A stretch of 64,000 nt of DNA from JABDBL01 sp963845445 (lineage in GTDB: Bacteria > Cyanobacteriota > Vampirovibrionia > Obscuribacterales > Obscuribacteraceae): NCBI GenBank assembly GCA_963845445.1, contig CAWJSE010000002.1, positions 1,612,001 through 1,676,000 on the forward strand, in the 5' to 3' direction. Positions 35,965 to 44,372 of the stretch are shown here, piece after piece. Position numbers and translations under genes: made by a program. The notes under the pieces were generated by a model. The model was not told where the DNA came from and searched no databases. It saw only the letters and a program-made list of their open reading frames with translations. Positions within the stretch are counted from its first letter, which is position 1. The number at the start of each line of letters is the position of its first letter.

Positions 35965-37321
35965 TTGCCTCCTTTGCCATTTTTTCTAATACTGATTTGC
36001 GGTTTTCATATTCTTGCTGTTTAGATTCATAGTAAGCCAAAGCAAGCTGGTATAGCCCCATGGCTTCAGCTTCCAATTTTGCTAATGGCTTAATGATTGC
36101 TTCCAATGCAGGAGATTTTAACTTGCCCGGCTTGGCAACAATTCCACCCCACAAATTTGGGACAACTAGCCAATCATCTTTCTCTTTTGGTTTAATGCCA
36201 CATGCGGTACCAATAAGTGACCCGGCAACGACAAATGCGCTCGTAGCAGTAAAAGCTAACGGTACTTGCATTCTGAAAGTTGTATCTTTGATCCAGCCAG
36301 ATAGTCCCTCTGGTATCAGTTCTTCTGCCAAAGGTGGCACCGGCAGCAATTCGTCTTGTAAAACTTCTGGTTTGGGCCAGTCGGTTGCCTTTTGATTGCT
36401 ACTGGTATCAATGGGCTCAGCCTCAACATCAGCAAATACTCGCCGAATATTGAGCCAGCCTTGCGGTCTTTTTGCATACTTAAAGGCATTAGAAACTTTT
36501 TGTTCTAGTTCCCCTCCAGTCCACCCTGGTATACAACGCTCGTTGTAGTGCTCTCGCATTAATTCAAGTGTTGTAAATTCTGAAAGTCCGCGGTCGTGCC
36601 CGTCAAGGGCAACCATTAGTGTAGTCTGATCACCGTGTTGTCCTTCAATAGCTGGCGGACACCGCTTGAGATACGCTACATAGCCACGTATTGTAGGCTC
36701 GTCTTCAATCTCCTCATCTTCACCGTTGATATAACCGGAATATCCACTGCTATTTTTTTTAAAAGCGTCAATCTGCCATTCTTGCATCTCACGCAGTTTA
36801 ACTTCAAATGGTGACCGGTCAGGTGCCCATTTATACGGATTACCGCTAGGGTGGACACTCGGCTCAACCAAGACATAATGATGATCTTCACTAAGAACTT
36901 GGACTCCTGGCAGCGGATCATGATCAAATTCAATACCTAGCGTAGCTAAATAAAATTCATGCTCTCCACCGTTCTGGTTGCCAGATATTGCCATTGGGCC
37001 ATTGATTGTCGGATGCTTACTTGCTAATTTTTCATAGCTTTTGACACCATCATTAGTTAGTTGATTCGTCAGTTTGCTTGCATGGCGATCTTTATCAATT
37101 ACTGCTATTTTGGATAATCCACAGGCAAGAGCCAAGTTAACGTCTGGATTCTTAGCAAGACGCTTCCGTAGCACCGCTTTATCCTTCGTAGCTTGATAAA
37201 CGCCTTTGCTACCCTTTTGCGGAACTTTGCTGTGCTTTGGCAATATCAAAACCGCCAAGCCTAAGTCAGCATAAGCCTCTGCCCATTCTAAAGTTGTGAC
37301 GGGGCGTTGTTGGGTTTTCAT
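35936..37321 (-). CDS. Prim-pol / DUF3987 replication protein, N-terminal part
   Basis: 461 residues. An N-terminal bifunctional primase-polymerase-like domain (about 1-170) includes AEAYADLGLAVLILP, VIDKDRH where the catalytic acidic pair is expected, and PSGNPYKW. A primase C-terminal-type helical domain follows, then the start of DUF3987 (WIKDTTFRMQVPLAFTATSA, DDWLVVPNLWGGIVAKPG with the Walker-A-like region). The frame stops right after an A8 run. With one base fewer it continues into the 34870-35964 frame, giving a protein of about 820 residues. Slippage, mutation or sequencing error are all possible. It probably starts replication of the excised element. Confidence 0.85.
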   Translation of the reverse strand: MKTQQRPVTTLEWAEAYADLGLAVLILPKHSKVPQKGSKGVYQATKDKAVLRKRLAKNPDVNLALACGLSKIAVIDKDRHASKLTNQLTNDGVKSYEKLASKHPTINGPMAISGNQNGGEHEFYLATLGIEFDHDPLPGVQVLSEDHHYVLVEPSVHPSGNPYKWAPDRSPFEVKLREMQEWQIDAFKKNSSGYSGYINGEDEEIEDEPTIRGYVAYLKRCPPAIEGQHGDQTTLMVALDGHDRGLSEFTTLELMREHYNERCIPGWTGGELEQKVSNAFKYAKRPQGWLNIRRVFADVEAEPIDTSSNQKATDWPKPEVLQDELLPVPPLAEELIPEGLSGWIKDTTFRMQVPLAFTATSAFVVAGSLIGTACGIKPKEKDDWLVVPNLWGGIVAKPGKLKSPALEAIIKPLAKLEAEAMGLYQLALAYYESKQQEYENRKSVLEKMAKEAIAREEAEKK

Positions 37322-37476
37322 TTTTCCACCCCCGCCCTGAGTGAACCAGCAGCATTATCGGCACCCCGTGCGTTTATCGAAAAAATTTTTGATATACTAT
37401 TCATAGTTCAACCTCGTGTTTTAAAAAAGCTGCTTTTCTTAGTCGGACGGGCGGCTTTTTACTTTTGTTTTAGACC

Positions 37477-37755
37477 CTATTTTTTCTTTCGTGCGCGTGC
37501 GTGTTCCATTGCTCGGATTTTCTCTTTTTTCACATAAGCAGCAGTACAGCTAAACTCTGGTTGCTGCTGGTAGTAGTCCAGAAATTTTGCCGCGTCAAAA
37601 AATAACCGACCACTAAACGTATCGGGTTGAACAGTTAGCTCACCCGCATCAATACGACGACGCATCGCCGCTGCGCTGATACCCAGTGCATCGCATCCAT
37701 TAGGGAAGCTAATCCTTAAAATCTCCCCGTTCCTAATTTTATCGATTAGCGTCAT
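37477..37755 (-). CDS. Small helix-turn-helix protein, excisionase-like
   Basis: 92 residues. NGCDALGISAAAMRRRIDAGELTVQPDTFSGRLFFDA follows the MerR/excisionase-type helix-turn-helix with a wing, a fold used by excision factors and replication starters. The tail is very basic (KKEKIRAMEHARARKKK). It precedes the prim-pol gene on the same strand. It could be the excisionase of element 1 or a regulator of the replication operon. Confidence 0.6.
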   Translation of the reverse strand: MTLIDKIRNGEILRISFPNGCDALGISAAAMRRRIDAGELTVQPDTFSGRLFFDAAKFLDYYQQQPEFSCTAAYVKKEKIRAMEHARARKKK

Positions 37756-37832
37756 ATCAAACCTCCCTTATCTGTTAGAAATGATAAAGGGGGGCAATGA
37801 ATGGCAGAGATACCCTAATAATGCGAAAGCGC

Positions 37833-38783
37833 TTAATTGACTATCTTCACGGTCTGCTTATCAGTCTTTTTGTTTTGCTTCTTCTTATTTTTTTTAACTA
37901 TATATCTGGTTAGTGAATAGGGATCGATTGGCGTCTCATTCAGGTAAACAGCTTTATGCACACGCGAAACAGCTTGGACAAATCTAAAGTAAAGGCTATT
38001 CTCAGATTCGCTTACTTTGATATTACCTAAAGTAGAAAGTTCCTGTTCAGCCTTTGAAGCCATGAGTATTGCTGCGCGGTTTTGTTGCTTTCCTTGCTTA
38101 CCTTTCCCGATCATTTTTTCCCCTGGCATAACCCATTTGTCTTTTAATTCTCTAAGATCATCTGGATCTGGTAATTTTGCTTCTATCCTGCTCCATAAGT
38201 CATTGAATTGTTTATCCCAATTAATTAACTTCCAGCCGCCGTCCGAATTTGGGCTATCGTCTTTCTCGCATTGTCGATCCTGCCCAGTTTTTCTTAGTTC
38301 TCGTTTTCTCCCGTTTAACCAAATTTCTCCGTATTGTTCCTTTATATTTTTTAGACTTATAAGAACATCTAGCGCAGCCGGTAAAGAATCTAATCGTTTC
38401 CGCTCTTTTTCTGATAATGGATAAGTCCATTCATCCAGGTCATAAACTTCGACTGGGATAACCGGATATATAGATGAGGCACTTAATTCTTCATGGTATG
38501 TCTGCGCTGCTATGCACACACTATCGCGCAACTGAAGCCTACAATCTTCTTTACTCAAATTGCACCTAGAAGACATTTCAGCTAAATCGGAATCGCCAAA
38601 CGCTTGTCTGCAATGTATATCCGCTTGCTCACTTATTGCAGCGAATTTTCCCGGTTCTACTACTCTCTCGAAAAACGCTTTCCACATTCCACCCGGCTTA
38701 CAGGCAAAGGTTGTTACCTGTGGATTTTTAGCCTTTACTTGTTTTTCAGCTTTTTTATCCGCATCCCTATTTAATTTATTCAT
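37833..38783 (-). CDS. Hypothetical protein of element 1 (316 aa)
   Basis: I do not recognise this protein. It has basic ends (KKNKKKQNKKTDKQ near the C-terminus) and a middle rich in Leu, Glu and Arg. Several Cys residues are scattered rather than in a clear zinc motif. AGGTG before the ATG supports the start. It lies upstream of the excisionase-like and prim-pol genes on the same strand, so a replication or maintenance role is possible. Confidence 0.6.
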   Translation of the reverse strand: MNKLNRDADKKAEKQVKAKNPQVTTFACKPGGMWKAFFERVVEPGKFAAISEQADIHCRQAFGDSDLAEMSSRCNLSKEDCRLQLRDSVCIAAQTYHEELSASSIYPVIPVEVYDLDEWTYPLSEKERKRLDSLPAALDVLISLKNIKEQYGEIWLNGRKRELRKTGQDRQCEKDDSPNSDGGWKLINWDKQFNDLWSRIEAKLPDPDDLRELKDKWVMPGEKMIGKGKQGKQQNRAAILMASKAEQELSTLGNIKVSESENSLYFRFVQAVSRVHKAVYLNETPIDPYSLTRYIVKKNKKKQNKKTDKQTVKIVN

Positions 38784-38882
38784 TCATGCACCTGCTTATT
38801 CCAGTGCTGCTTTAGCAAATTGCCAGGGCAGGTGGTAAAGCTTCCACTTTTCGAGAGCTACTCTAGCCCCAGCAAACTTATA

Positions 38883-39221
38883 TTACTTCTTCCGCTTAAT
38901 TTTCTTCTGCTTACTTATAGTTGCCACTACTTTGTCTAGCAGCGCAGCCGTAACTTGAAAATTTCTTGATTCAATCCTGCTTATATAGCCTTGCGTTACG
39001 CTAAGCAGCTCGGCCAATTCCTTCTGACTCAATCCAGATTCAATGCGCTTTAATCTGACGGGATTCTTTATATATTTGCTTAAAACAAATGGCACAAATT
39101 CTGGCTTATCCGGCAATAACTTTTGCTGTCCAGTTAACGCCAGGTAATCTTTATATTGCAGAACAACAAACGCCGGTTTGTGGTTGTCAAAAATAACTTG
39201 TGCTTTTGTTTTGGCTGCCAT
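38883..39221 (-). CDS. Antitoxin-like Xre protein with Phd-like N-terminus
   Basis: 112 residues. The first 35 (QVIFDNHKPAFVVLQYKDYLALTG) resemble the start of Phd/YefM antitoxins. The C-terminal half is a Xre helix-turn-helix (RIESGLSQKELAELLSVTQGYISRIESRNF). No toxin gene is adjacent, so it is an orphan antitoxin or a regulator. The ATG at 39221 after GGGGA is preferred over the TTG just before it. A weak inverted repeat (AGTAATA / TATTACT, 39244-39269) upstream could be its operator. Confidence 0.7.
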   Translation of the reverse strand: MAAKTKAQVIFDNHKPAFVVLQYKDYLALTGQQKLLPDKPEFVPFVLSKYIKNPVRLKRIESGLSQKELAELLSVTQGYISRIESRNFQVTAALLDKVVATISKQKKIKRKK

Positions 39222-39243
39222 CAATAAATCCCCAAATAATGCC

Positions 39244-39269
39244 AGTAATAATATTAGCAGTATATTACT
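39244..39269. promoter_or_regulatory. Possible operator of the Phd/Xre gene
   Basis: Inverted repeat with arms AGTAATA (39244-39250) and TATTACT (39263-39269), 22 bases upstream of the Xre start. It lies in an AT-rich stretch where chance matches are common. Confidence 0.35.
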
Positions 39270-39388
39270 TGACTAGTAAATACGGCAAAGCAAGAGGTTT
39301 TATGCTAATCCAGCTTATTGGCAAGCCGCTAGAATCGTTTCTTAGCCGTCTATTTTTAATGGGCAGGCAGATTGATGCTTGTCTTTTC

Positions 39389-40729
39389 TTATTGATTTAC
39401 TACTTCAAGCGCGATAGCTTTCATTCCCATTTTGTTGGCTAACCAGTCGGTCATCTTCTGTGCTTCCGGCCGCAAACTTTCAATATCTAATCTCAAATAA
39501 TGTTTTTGTGTAATATCATTAGCGCCAGTACTATGACCTAAAATTTCTTTCAATGCCGGATAAGGGATCAGCTGTGCGCCATGACTGGCATAGCTACGCC
39601 GCAAATCATGCAGTGACCATGATTTGTTAATTGCCTTGCATATAGCAGCAATTGCACGTTTTGGTTCTTGTATATGCTGCCCCGGTTTTAATCCTTTGAA
39701 GAGAAAAGGATTAAGGGCAATAATTTTTGTCGAATCTTTATTATCCTTTCGACGTTCAGCTATTGAAGCCAATGCTGTGGTTAGTGGCAATATTCGTTCT
39801 TTGCCAGTCTTAGACATCGCAGCTCTTATTTTTACTGTTTTGTTTTTAAAATCTATATCTGATGAACGTAATGTCATTGCTTCTGACCGGCGCATACCGC
39901 TAAAAGCCAACCATAGAATATAGTCTCTCAAAACCGGATTAGTTACTTTTAAAACCGCTTTGTACCAGTCTTTCAGCTCGTTTTCAGCAATGATAGTATT
40001 TCGCACTTGGGTTTTATTCAGGTTGCTATCTTCCGATACTTTTTTAATCCAATCAATGCTAACTACAGGCTTTCCGTCTACTTCATATCTTTGTGCCGCA
40101 AAATTAAACAATGCTCGCAATAGTCTAAAACATTGAGCAGCCTGAGCCGATCTATCTGGCCGCTTTTCCCGCTCACCTGGTTCGGTTGCCAGAATCTCCA
40201 ATTTCTTTTCGATCATATCTTTTGTTATTGCCGCAACTGGCATACTGGCTAAATCACAGTCAGAGCCATCTTTAGAAATATCTCTTCCTATATATAAACG
40301 CATGAGACTGTCATAAAGTTTCTTGGTAGTCAGGCGAAAACCTATTTCACCATTGTCCTTGACCCGCTTATCCTTCTTAATCATGTAAGCATCGAAAATT
40401 TCCCGCAAAGTAATTTGTTCGGTTTTGTTCTTTACGCGCTTTATCTTTTTGGCTTTAACTAAGTCCGTATCCATACGCAAACTAGCTAGAGCTGTCGCTG
40501 CTAATTTCTCAGCTTTACTGGAAGACATTTCGCCATACTTACCAATGGTATCTCTTACAGTGCGGCCATTACGTCCATTTATTCGCCGTTGCACAATGAA
40601 TGTTATACCTGATGGAGTCGCCCGACAGCCGAAGCCAGCTAGCTGTTCATCCCAGTAAAGGCAACATTCGCCCCTTACTGGCAGTTTTATTTTGCTAAGG
40701 TTGGTATCAGTAATCCGCAGTTTTGGCAT
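39389..40729 (-). CDS. P4-type tyrosine integrase of element 1
   Basis: About 446 residues from the ATG at 40729, preceded by AGAGGA. A longer in-frame reading would start inside the arm-type repeat. The N-terminal arm-binding domain of integrases of this kind is present (MPKLRITDTNLSKIKLP, GFGCRATPSGITFIVQRRINGR). Catalytic residues are FSGMRRSEAM (first Arg), HDLRRSYASHG (His-x-x-Arg) and LGHSTGANDITQKHYLRL (His and nucleophilic Tyr). Its 5' end faces the att site at 40941, the usual arrangement. It should insert and excise element 1 at tRNA-Gly. Confidence 0.93.
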   Translation of the reverse strand: MPKLRITDTNLSKIKLPVRGECCLYWDEQLAGFGCRATPSGITFIVQRRINGRNGRTVRDTIGKYGEMSSSKAEKLAATALASLRMDTDLVKAKKIKRVKNKTEQITLREIFDAYMIKKDKRVKDNGEIGFRLTTKKLYDSLMRLYIGRDISKDGSDCDLASMPVAAITKDMIEKKLEILATEPGEREKRPDRSAQAAQCFRLLRALFNFAAQRYEVDGKPVVSIDWIKKVSEDSNLNKTQVRNTIIAENELKDWYKAVLKVTNPVLRDYILWLAFSGMRRSEAMTLRSSDIDFKNKTVKIRAAMSKTGKERILPLTTALASIAERRKDNKDSTKIIALNPFLFKGLKPGQHIQEPKRAIAAICKAINKSWSLHDLRRSYASHGAQLIPYPALKEILGHSTGANDITQKHYLRLDIESLRPEAQKMTDWLANKMGMKAIALEVVNQ

Positions 40730-40789
40730 ATTGGATAATCCTCTTTGTTTGATGTGCTTATTAAGGTATATTGTCAAGATATTAGCCTT

Positions 40790-40813
40790 AGTAAGCACCT
40801 AGTAAGCACATTT
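40790..40813. repeat. Element 1 arm-type integrase site, right copy
   Basis: Matches 26717-26740 in 23 of 24 bases. It lies just upstream of the integrase gene, so integrase binding here could also regulate its own expression. Because it overlaps an upstream in-frame extension of the integrase, the true integrase start is more likely at 40729. Confidence 0.75.
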
Positions 40814-40940
40814 TTGAAAATGAACGATAATGAAAGAAACTGTAAAACGTTATAAAACTACCAGTAGTTAAGCCATTTGGCAAACATTCGATAATAAATG
40901 ATTATAAACGAAAAAGCCGAATTTTACACCGGCTTATGAA

Positions 40941-40982
40941 TTCCCAAGCTATAGGTCGCGAGTTCGAACCTCGTCGCCCGCT
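40941..40982 (+). repeat. Internal attachment site between elements 1 and 2
   Basis: Exact 42-bp copy of the tRNA-Gly 3' end without the rest of the tRNA. It lies upstream of the element 1 integrase start and forms the right end of element 1 and the left end of element 2. It shares two further bases (TA) with the third copy but not with the tRNA copy. Confidence 0.95.
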
Positions 40983-41000
40983 TAGTTTCAAGGATCGATG

Positions 41001-41027
41001 ATATTTCCGGTGGCCCTCTGGTGGCCC
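41001..41027. repeat. Element 2 arm-type integrase site, left copy
   Basis: Two GGTGGCCC units (GGTGGCCCTCTGGTGGCCC, 41009-41027) preceded by ATATTTC. The same 27 bases with one mismatch occur at 55609-55635, same orientation, by the other end of the element. A single diverged GGTGGCCC unit is at 42214-42221. Different from the element 1 arms, as expected for a different integrase. Confidence 0.75.
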
Positions 41028-41196
41028 CGCAAACAAAAAAGTTGAGAAAAGATAAGAAATAAATTAGAGAAGATAAGAGCTATATCAAAACCAAATTTGC
41101 CAATCAATTTTGTCAATTTCGTTTTCATAAATTATCCGCCTCATAAAAGAAGTAATACTAAAGTTCAGAGGTTGATATACCGGAGCGAATCCCGAG

Positions 41197-42090
41197 ATGC
41201 GAAATCAAGACTATTTTCTTTCAACATTAATTGTGACTGTCTTAGTTTATTCGTCTTTGTTCGCTCAAGCACTACGGGCAGAGGATAGTGCAAGCGCTAT
41301 AAATCAAGGACTACAAAATATACAAACAGAGCACCTTGATCCTCGTATTGCTTCAATGGAACCATTCCAGCAATACATACGCGACCCAAAATGGGGATAT
41401 AGAGAAGCCAAGAAAATAGAAGCTTGTTTGAAACTACCCAAGCCGCTAAAACGACGTAACTTCGGAGATGCAATCTTCATAGACTTCATAATCGATGGCA
41501 ACGGGGTTATTTCTAAAATAAAAGCCCCTGATTATAATTCCTTTTCTGGCGTCTCCCCAGCAATTTTACCGATACTAGAAGGTGTTGTAATAGACGCAAT
41601 AAAACGCAGCAAAATCGCTGCCCCGGATCTGGATTTCCGATTATTTTTTGTCAACTACGGTATAACTCACACCAGAAGTAGCCTAGTGTACACTCCTATA
41701 TTTCCGAAAGACGTGATAACAGAAAATAGATCGAAAATAACAGTATCCCGAGATCCATATTGGTCTACTGAAGGAGTGAAGAAAATCGACGATTGTTTGC
41801 AGTTACCAAACCCATTCAAACGAACAGCCCTCGGTGACTTAACAATACGAATTGACTTCACAATTGACGATGAAGGTAACGTCTACAATTTTATCTCTGA
41901 CTCTTATAACCCTGATTATGCTAGGTTTGGCATTTCTAAATCAACCTTTATAGACATAAAGAGTGCGCTAATTGAAGCAATTATAAACAGCAAAATTCGT
42001 GCGCTAAAGTTGCCGGGTGGACCATTCAATGTCGCATACCTTCTAGCTGCTGATCGCAGTCAGCTTATTTTTCGCCTGAGTCATTTATGA
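41197..42090 (+). CDS. Secreted protein with two TonB-C-like repeats
   Basis: 297 residues with an N-terminal signal peptide (FLSTLIVTVLVYSSLFAQALRA). Two similar halves follow: DPKWGYREAKKIEACLKLPKPLKRR...FGDAIFIDFIIDGNGVI and DPYWSTEGVKKIDDCLQLPNPFKRT...GDLTIRIDFTIDDEGNV. Each resembles the TonB C-terminal-type fold seen in the TraB-like protein at the start of the window. It is probably exported to the periplasm. No TonB box partner is nearby. It is the first gene of element 2. Confidence 0.7.
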   Translation: MRNQDYFLSTLIVTVLVYSSLFAQALRAEDSASAINQGLQNIQTEHLDPRIASMEPFQQYIRDPKWGYREAKKIEACLKLPKPLKRRNFGDAIFIDFIIDGNGVISKIKAPDYNSFSGVSPAILPILEGVVIDAIKRSKIAAPDLDFRLFFVNYGITHTRSSLVYTPIFPKDVITENRSKITVSRDPYWSTEGVKKIDDCLQLPNPFKRTALGDLTIRIDFTIDDEGNVYNFISDSYNPDYARFGISKSTFIDIKSALIEAIINSKIRALKLPGGPFNVAYLLAADRSQLIFRLSHL

Positions 42091-42601
42091 TCTCTAAGAC
42101 TCCATTTCTAAGTCAAAGAATAACGACTGGTAAAGAGCACAAAACATGAACCTCCTCAGCGCAGCCGCAATTCAGCCTGAATATAGCTTTTAAATTTTTT
42201 CTGACGGCACCCCGGTGGCCCCTTTGGTTCGATATAATTTCCCCCTTCCTCCGCGAACGGAAAAACGAAATTCTACACTTCTTGGTTTAGTCTACGTTCT
42301 AGAATTTCAACTTCCCATCCTGTAAAAGCAATTGTCATAATCTGGCGATTTTTTATCAATTTTCATGGGATTATCCAACGGCCGCATATCAAATCCACAT
42401 CTTGCCACCGTACAGCAAGCACATTATCTTTGCGTTACCCAGTAAATATTAGCAACATAATAAAGTCGTAGAATAGAAGTCCATACCAAAATCCTATTAC
42501 TCGACCTCCGCCTGGCAAAGTTAGCTAGTATAATTTAAAGTGAACACTTAACACCTAGCAGGTGTCAAGTAGTACATAGCAATAATCGGAGCAGCGGCAC
42601 C
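42091..42601. other. Non-coding stretch before the PIN gene
   Basis: About 510 bases with no credible gene. It holds a single diverged GGTGGCCC unit near 42214 and the palindrome at 42546-42570 just before the PIN-domain gene. Confidence 0.5.
42546..42570. promoter_or_regulatory. Palindrome upstream of the PIN gene
   Basis: ACTT-A-ACACCT-AGC-AGGTGT-C-AAGT is a 25-base interrupted palindrome ending 31 bases before the PIN ATG. It could be an operator for a self-regulated pair or a hairpin in the leader. Confidence 0.55.
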
Positions 42602-43912
42602 ATGTCGGCAAAGCACAAGCTTGTTTTCGCGTTCATAGATACGAACATATTCATCGAGTTCAAGCCTATCAATAATTTAAATTGGAACGAGCTACTAGAG
42701 GCAGAAGAGGTTGTTTTGCTCGTAGCACGTTCTGTTATAGACGAATTGGAAAACCAGAAAATTCATGCGAGAGGGCGAGTGCAAAAACGTGCCAAAGCAG
42801 CGCTCACTTTTATGCCAGAAGACTATGAAGCACATAAACTCAAAAAAGGTTTGAGCCTGCAGTGCTTGTATCCGAGGCATACCGATTACGAGAAATATCT
42901 GCTAGATCAAACTAAACTGGATGATCAGCTGGTTCTCGCAGCAATCCATTTTTGCCAAGAAAATCCAAATGTCGAAGTAAAAGTGATTGCTGATGATAGC
43001 GGTGTCAGACGCACGGCAAATCATAATAAAGTTTCAGGATTGAGGCCACCCGAAGAGTGGCGCCTAGATCCTGAAATTGATGCGACTGAGAAAGAAAATG
43101 AGCGATTAAAGCAACAAATAGCAGCCGCTATTCCTAAGCTTTCAGTAACCTTTAATGATTGCATGACGCATCACTCTTTTACTCTTGCGGAACCCCCTAA
43201 CGGTGACCCAATAACCGTTTATCAGATCATGGAAAAGGCAAAAGCCAAACACAAATTTTTAGACGTAAACACCATGCCCATGGTTTTAATTCAAGTTCCA
43301 GGGCTCTCACCATCGGCAAGTGCGATTGCGCAATATAACGATGAGCTTAGAAGTTATTTTGCAGAGTTAGAGCGCCAGTTACCGGCGTGGCTGCAATATA
43401 AACAGGTAGAAGCGCGCATGATACCAATCAAGCTCACGGCACATAACACAGGGAGGCGTCCGGCCAACCATATCGTAGTAAAGCTTGAGTTTCCAAAAAT
43501 GGTTACAGTATCCTTTGAGCCACCCACAGAAATACATTTGCCTAAACCTCCTCAACTCGAATTAGTACAACTGAAAGCAGTACAGCAACTCTCACAGTAT
43601 TCCCAACTCAACCATTTACCCAATGCGATGTCGATACCGCAACATGGTCAAAAAGCTCCAGTTCTGACGAAAAAAATATCTGGAAATAAAGCTGAGTTTG
43701 AGATTGTACGACTGCAGCACCAACAGGAACACTCTCTACCGACTGTTTATGCCAATTTTGACGATTGGTCTGCTGCAACAGGCTTTGAAATAGCATGCTT
43801 TTACTTATGCGATGAGCTACCAGAACAAGAAACAAATCCGTTGCATATTAAAATACAGCATGGGGGGACTGGAACATCTGCAGTCTGGAATGTGCCCTTC
43901 ATAAATGACTAA
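42602..43912 (+). CDS. PIN-domain protein (putative RNase)
   Basis: 436 residues. The N-terminal PIN domain (about 8-150) carries the four expected acidic residues: FAFIDTNIFIE, SVIDELEN, LDDQLVLAA and VIADDSGVRR. It therefore looks like an active metal-dependent RNase. The C-terminal 280 residues are less clear, with beta-like stretches and Gln/Pro-rich parts. No VapB-type antitoxin is adjacent. The next gene (DUF5677-like, interrupted by an IS21-type element) follows by 26 bases on the same strand, so the two likely formed one operon. Confidence 0.75.
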   Translation: MSAKHKLVFAFIDTNIFIEFKPINNLNWNELLEAEEVVLLVARSVIDELENQKIHARGRVQKRAKAALTFMPEDYEAHKLKKGLSLQCLYPRHTDYEKYLLDQTKLDDQLVLAAIHFCQENPNVEVKVIADDSGVRRTANHNKVSGLRPPEEWRLDPEIDATEKENERLKQQIAAAIPKLSVTFNDCMTHHSFTLAEPPNGDPITVYQIMEKAKAKHKFLDVNTMPMVLIQVPGLSPSASAIAQYNDELRSYFAELERQLPAWLQYKQVEARMIPIKLTAHNTGRRPANHIVVKLEFPKMVTVSFEPPTEIHLPKPPQLELVQLKAVQQLSQYSQLNHLPNAMSIPQHGQKAPVLTKKISGNKAEFEIVRLQHQQEHSLPTVYANFDDWSAATGFEIACFYLCDELPEQETNPLHIKIQHGGTGTSAVWNVPFIND

Positions 43913-43938
43913 TAACCACCTGAAAATCGGAATTGTAC

Positions 43939-44372
43939 ATGGAACGTGATGAGACTGCCACTTATAAATTGCATGAACTTGAATCAGCCGAACATGCTAA
44001 TTTCGAATGTGGGCTAAAAGCCATTGCGGATTATTCATATGCGCTTGACGAACTCGAACAACTTTATTTTACGTTGTGGGACTTGATGAGACCTGTTTTG
44101 ACAAATACAGAACCCCCTGTATTCAGAACTGTTATCTACTGCTTTCAACTAATGCAACAGGACCTGCTTAAAGGCGCGGTACAAATCTGTAGAGGTTATG
44201 TCACCGACGCGCAATTTCACACGAGACGGGTTATTGAGGCTACCGCCGCAATAATAAAAGTAATGACTGAACCCGAGCTTGCAAAAGTTTGGTTCAATCT
44301 TTGCGAGCAAAAAGATCGCGAAGAATACGTCAAAACATTCCCGGTGTTTAGGCTGGTTCGCGAGCTCATGTC
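43939..44372 (+). pseudogene. DUF5677-like gene, 5' part (interrupted by IS21-type element)
   Basis: 5' part of a gene split by the insertion at 44373-46871. The ATG at 43939 is preferred over the earlier TTG. Removing the insertion and one copy of its 8-bp duplication joins VRELM-SKPSKQMYEML exactly, giving a protein of about 267 residues. The joined sequence is helical, with FHTRRVIEATAAIIKVM and LSFAVHPSLG, resembling DUF5677/HEPN-like proteins. It follows the PIN gene and probably formed a functional pair with it. Confidence 0.75.
44365..44372. repeat. IS21 copy A target-site duplication (left)
   Basis: CTCATGTC, repeated exactly at 46872-46879. Eight bases is within the duplication size known for IS21-family insertions. 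It fixes the ends of the element at 44373 and 46871. Confidence 0.9.

Larger units (their letters stand above)
26677..40982. mobile_element. Integrative element 1 (about 14.3 kb)
   Basis: It is bounded by the tRNA-Gly att copies at 26635 and 40941. It carries a P4-type integrase at the right end, a small helix-turn-helix protein of excisionase type, a prim-pol/DUF3987 primase-helicase gene (frameshifted), a Xre repressor with operator-like repeats, and accessory genes including two with HEPN-like motifs and a proteasome-like operon. No capsid, tail, conjugation or relaxase gene is visible. It therefore resembles a satellite-like or self-excising genomic island that would need a helper to move between cells. 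Confidence 0.9.

Noticed and set aside
42214..42221. Single GGTGGCCC unit as another integrase arm site
   Set aside because: Only one diverged unit without the paired spacing of the two ends. It may be a remnant, but support is weak.
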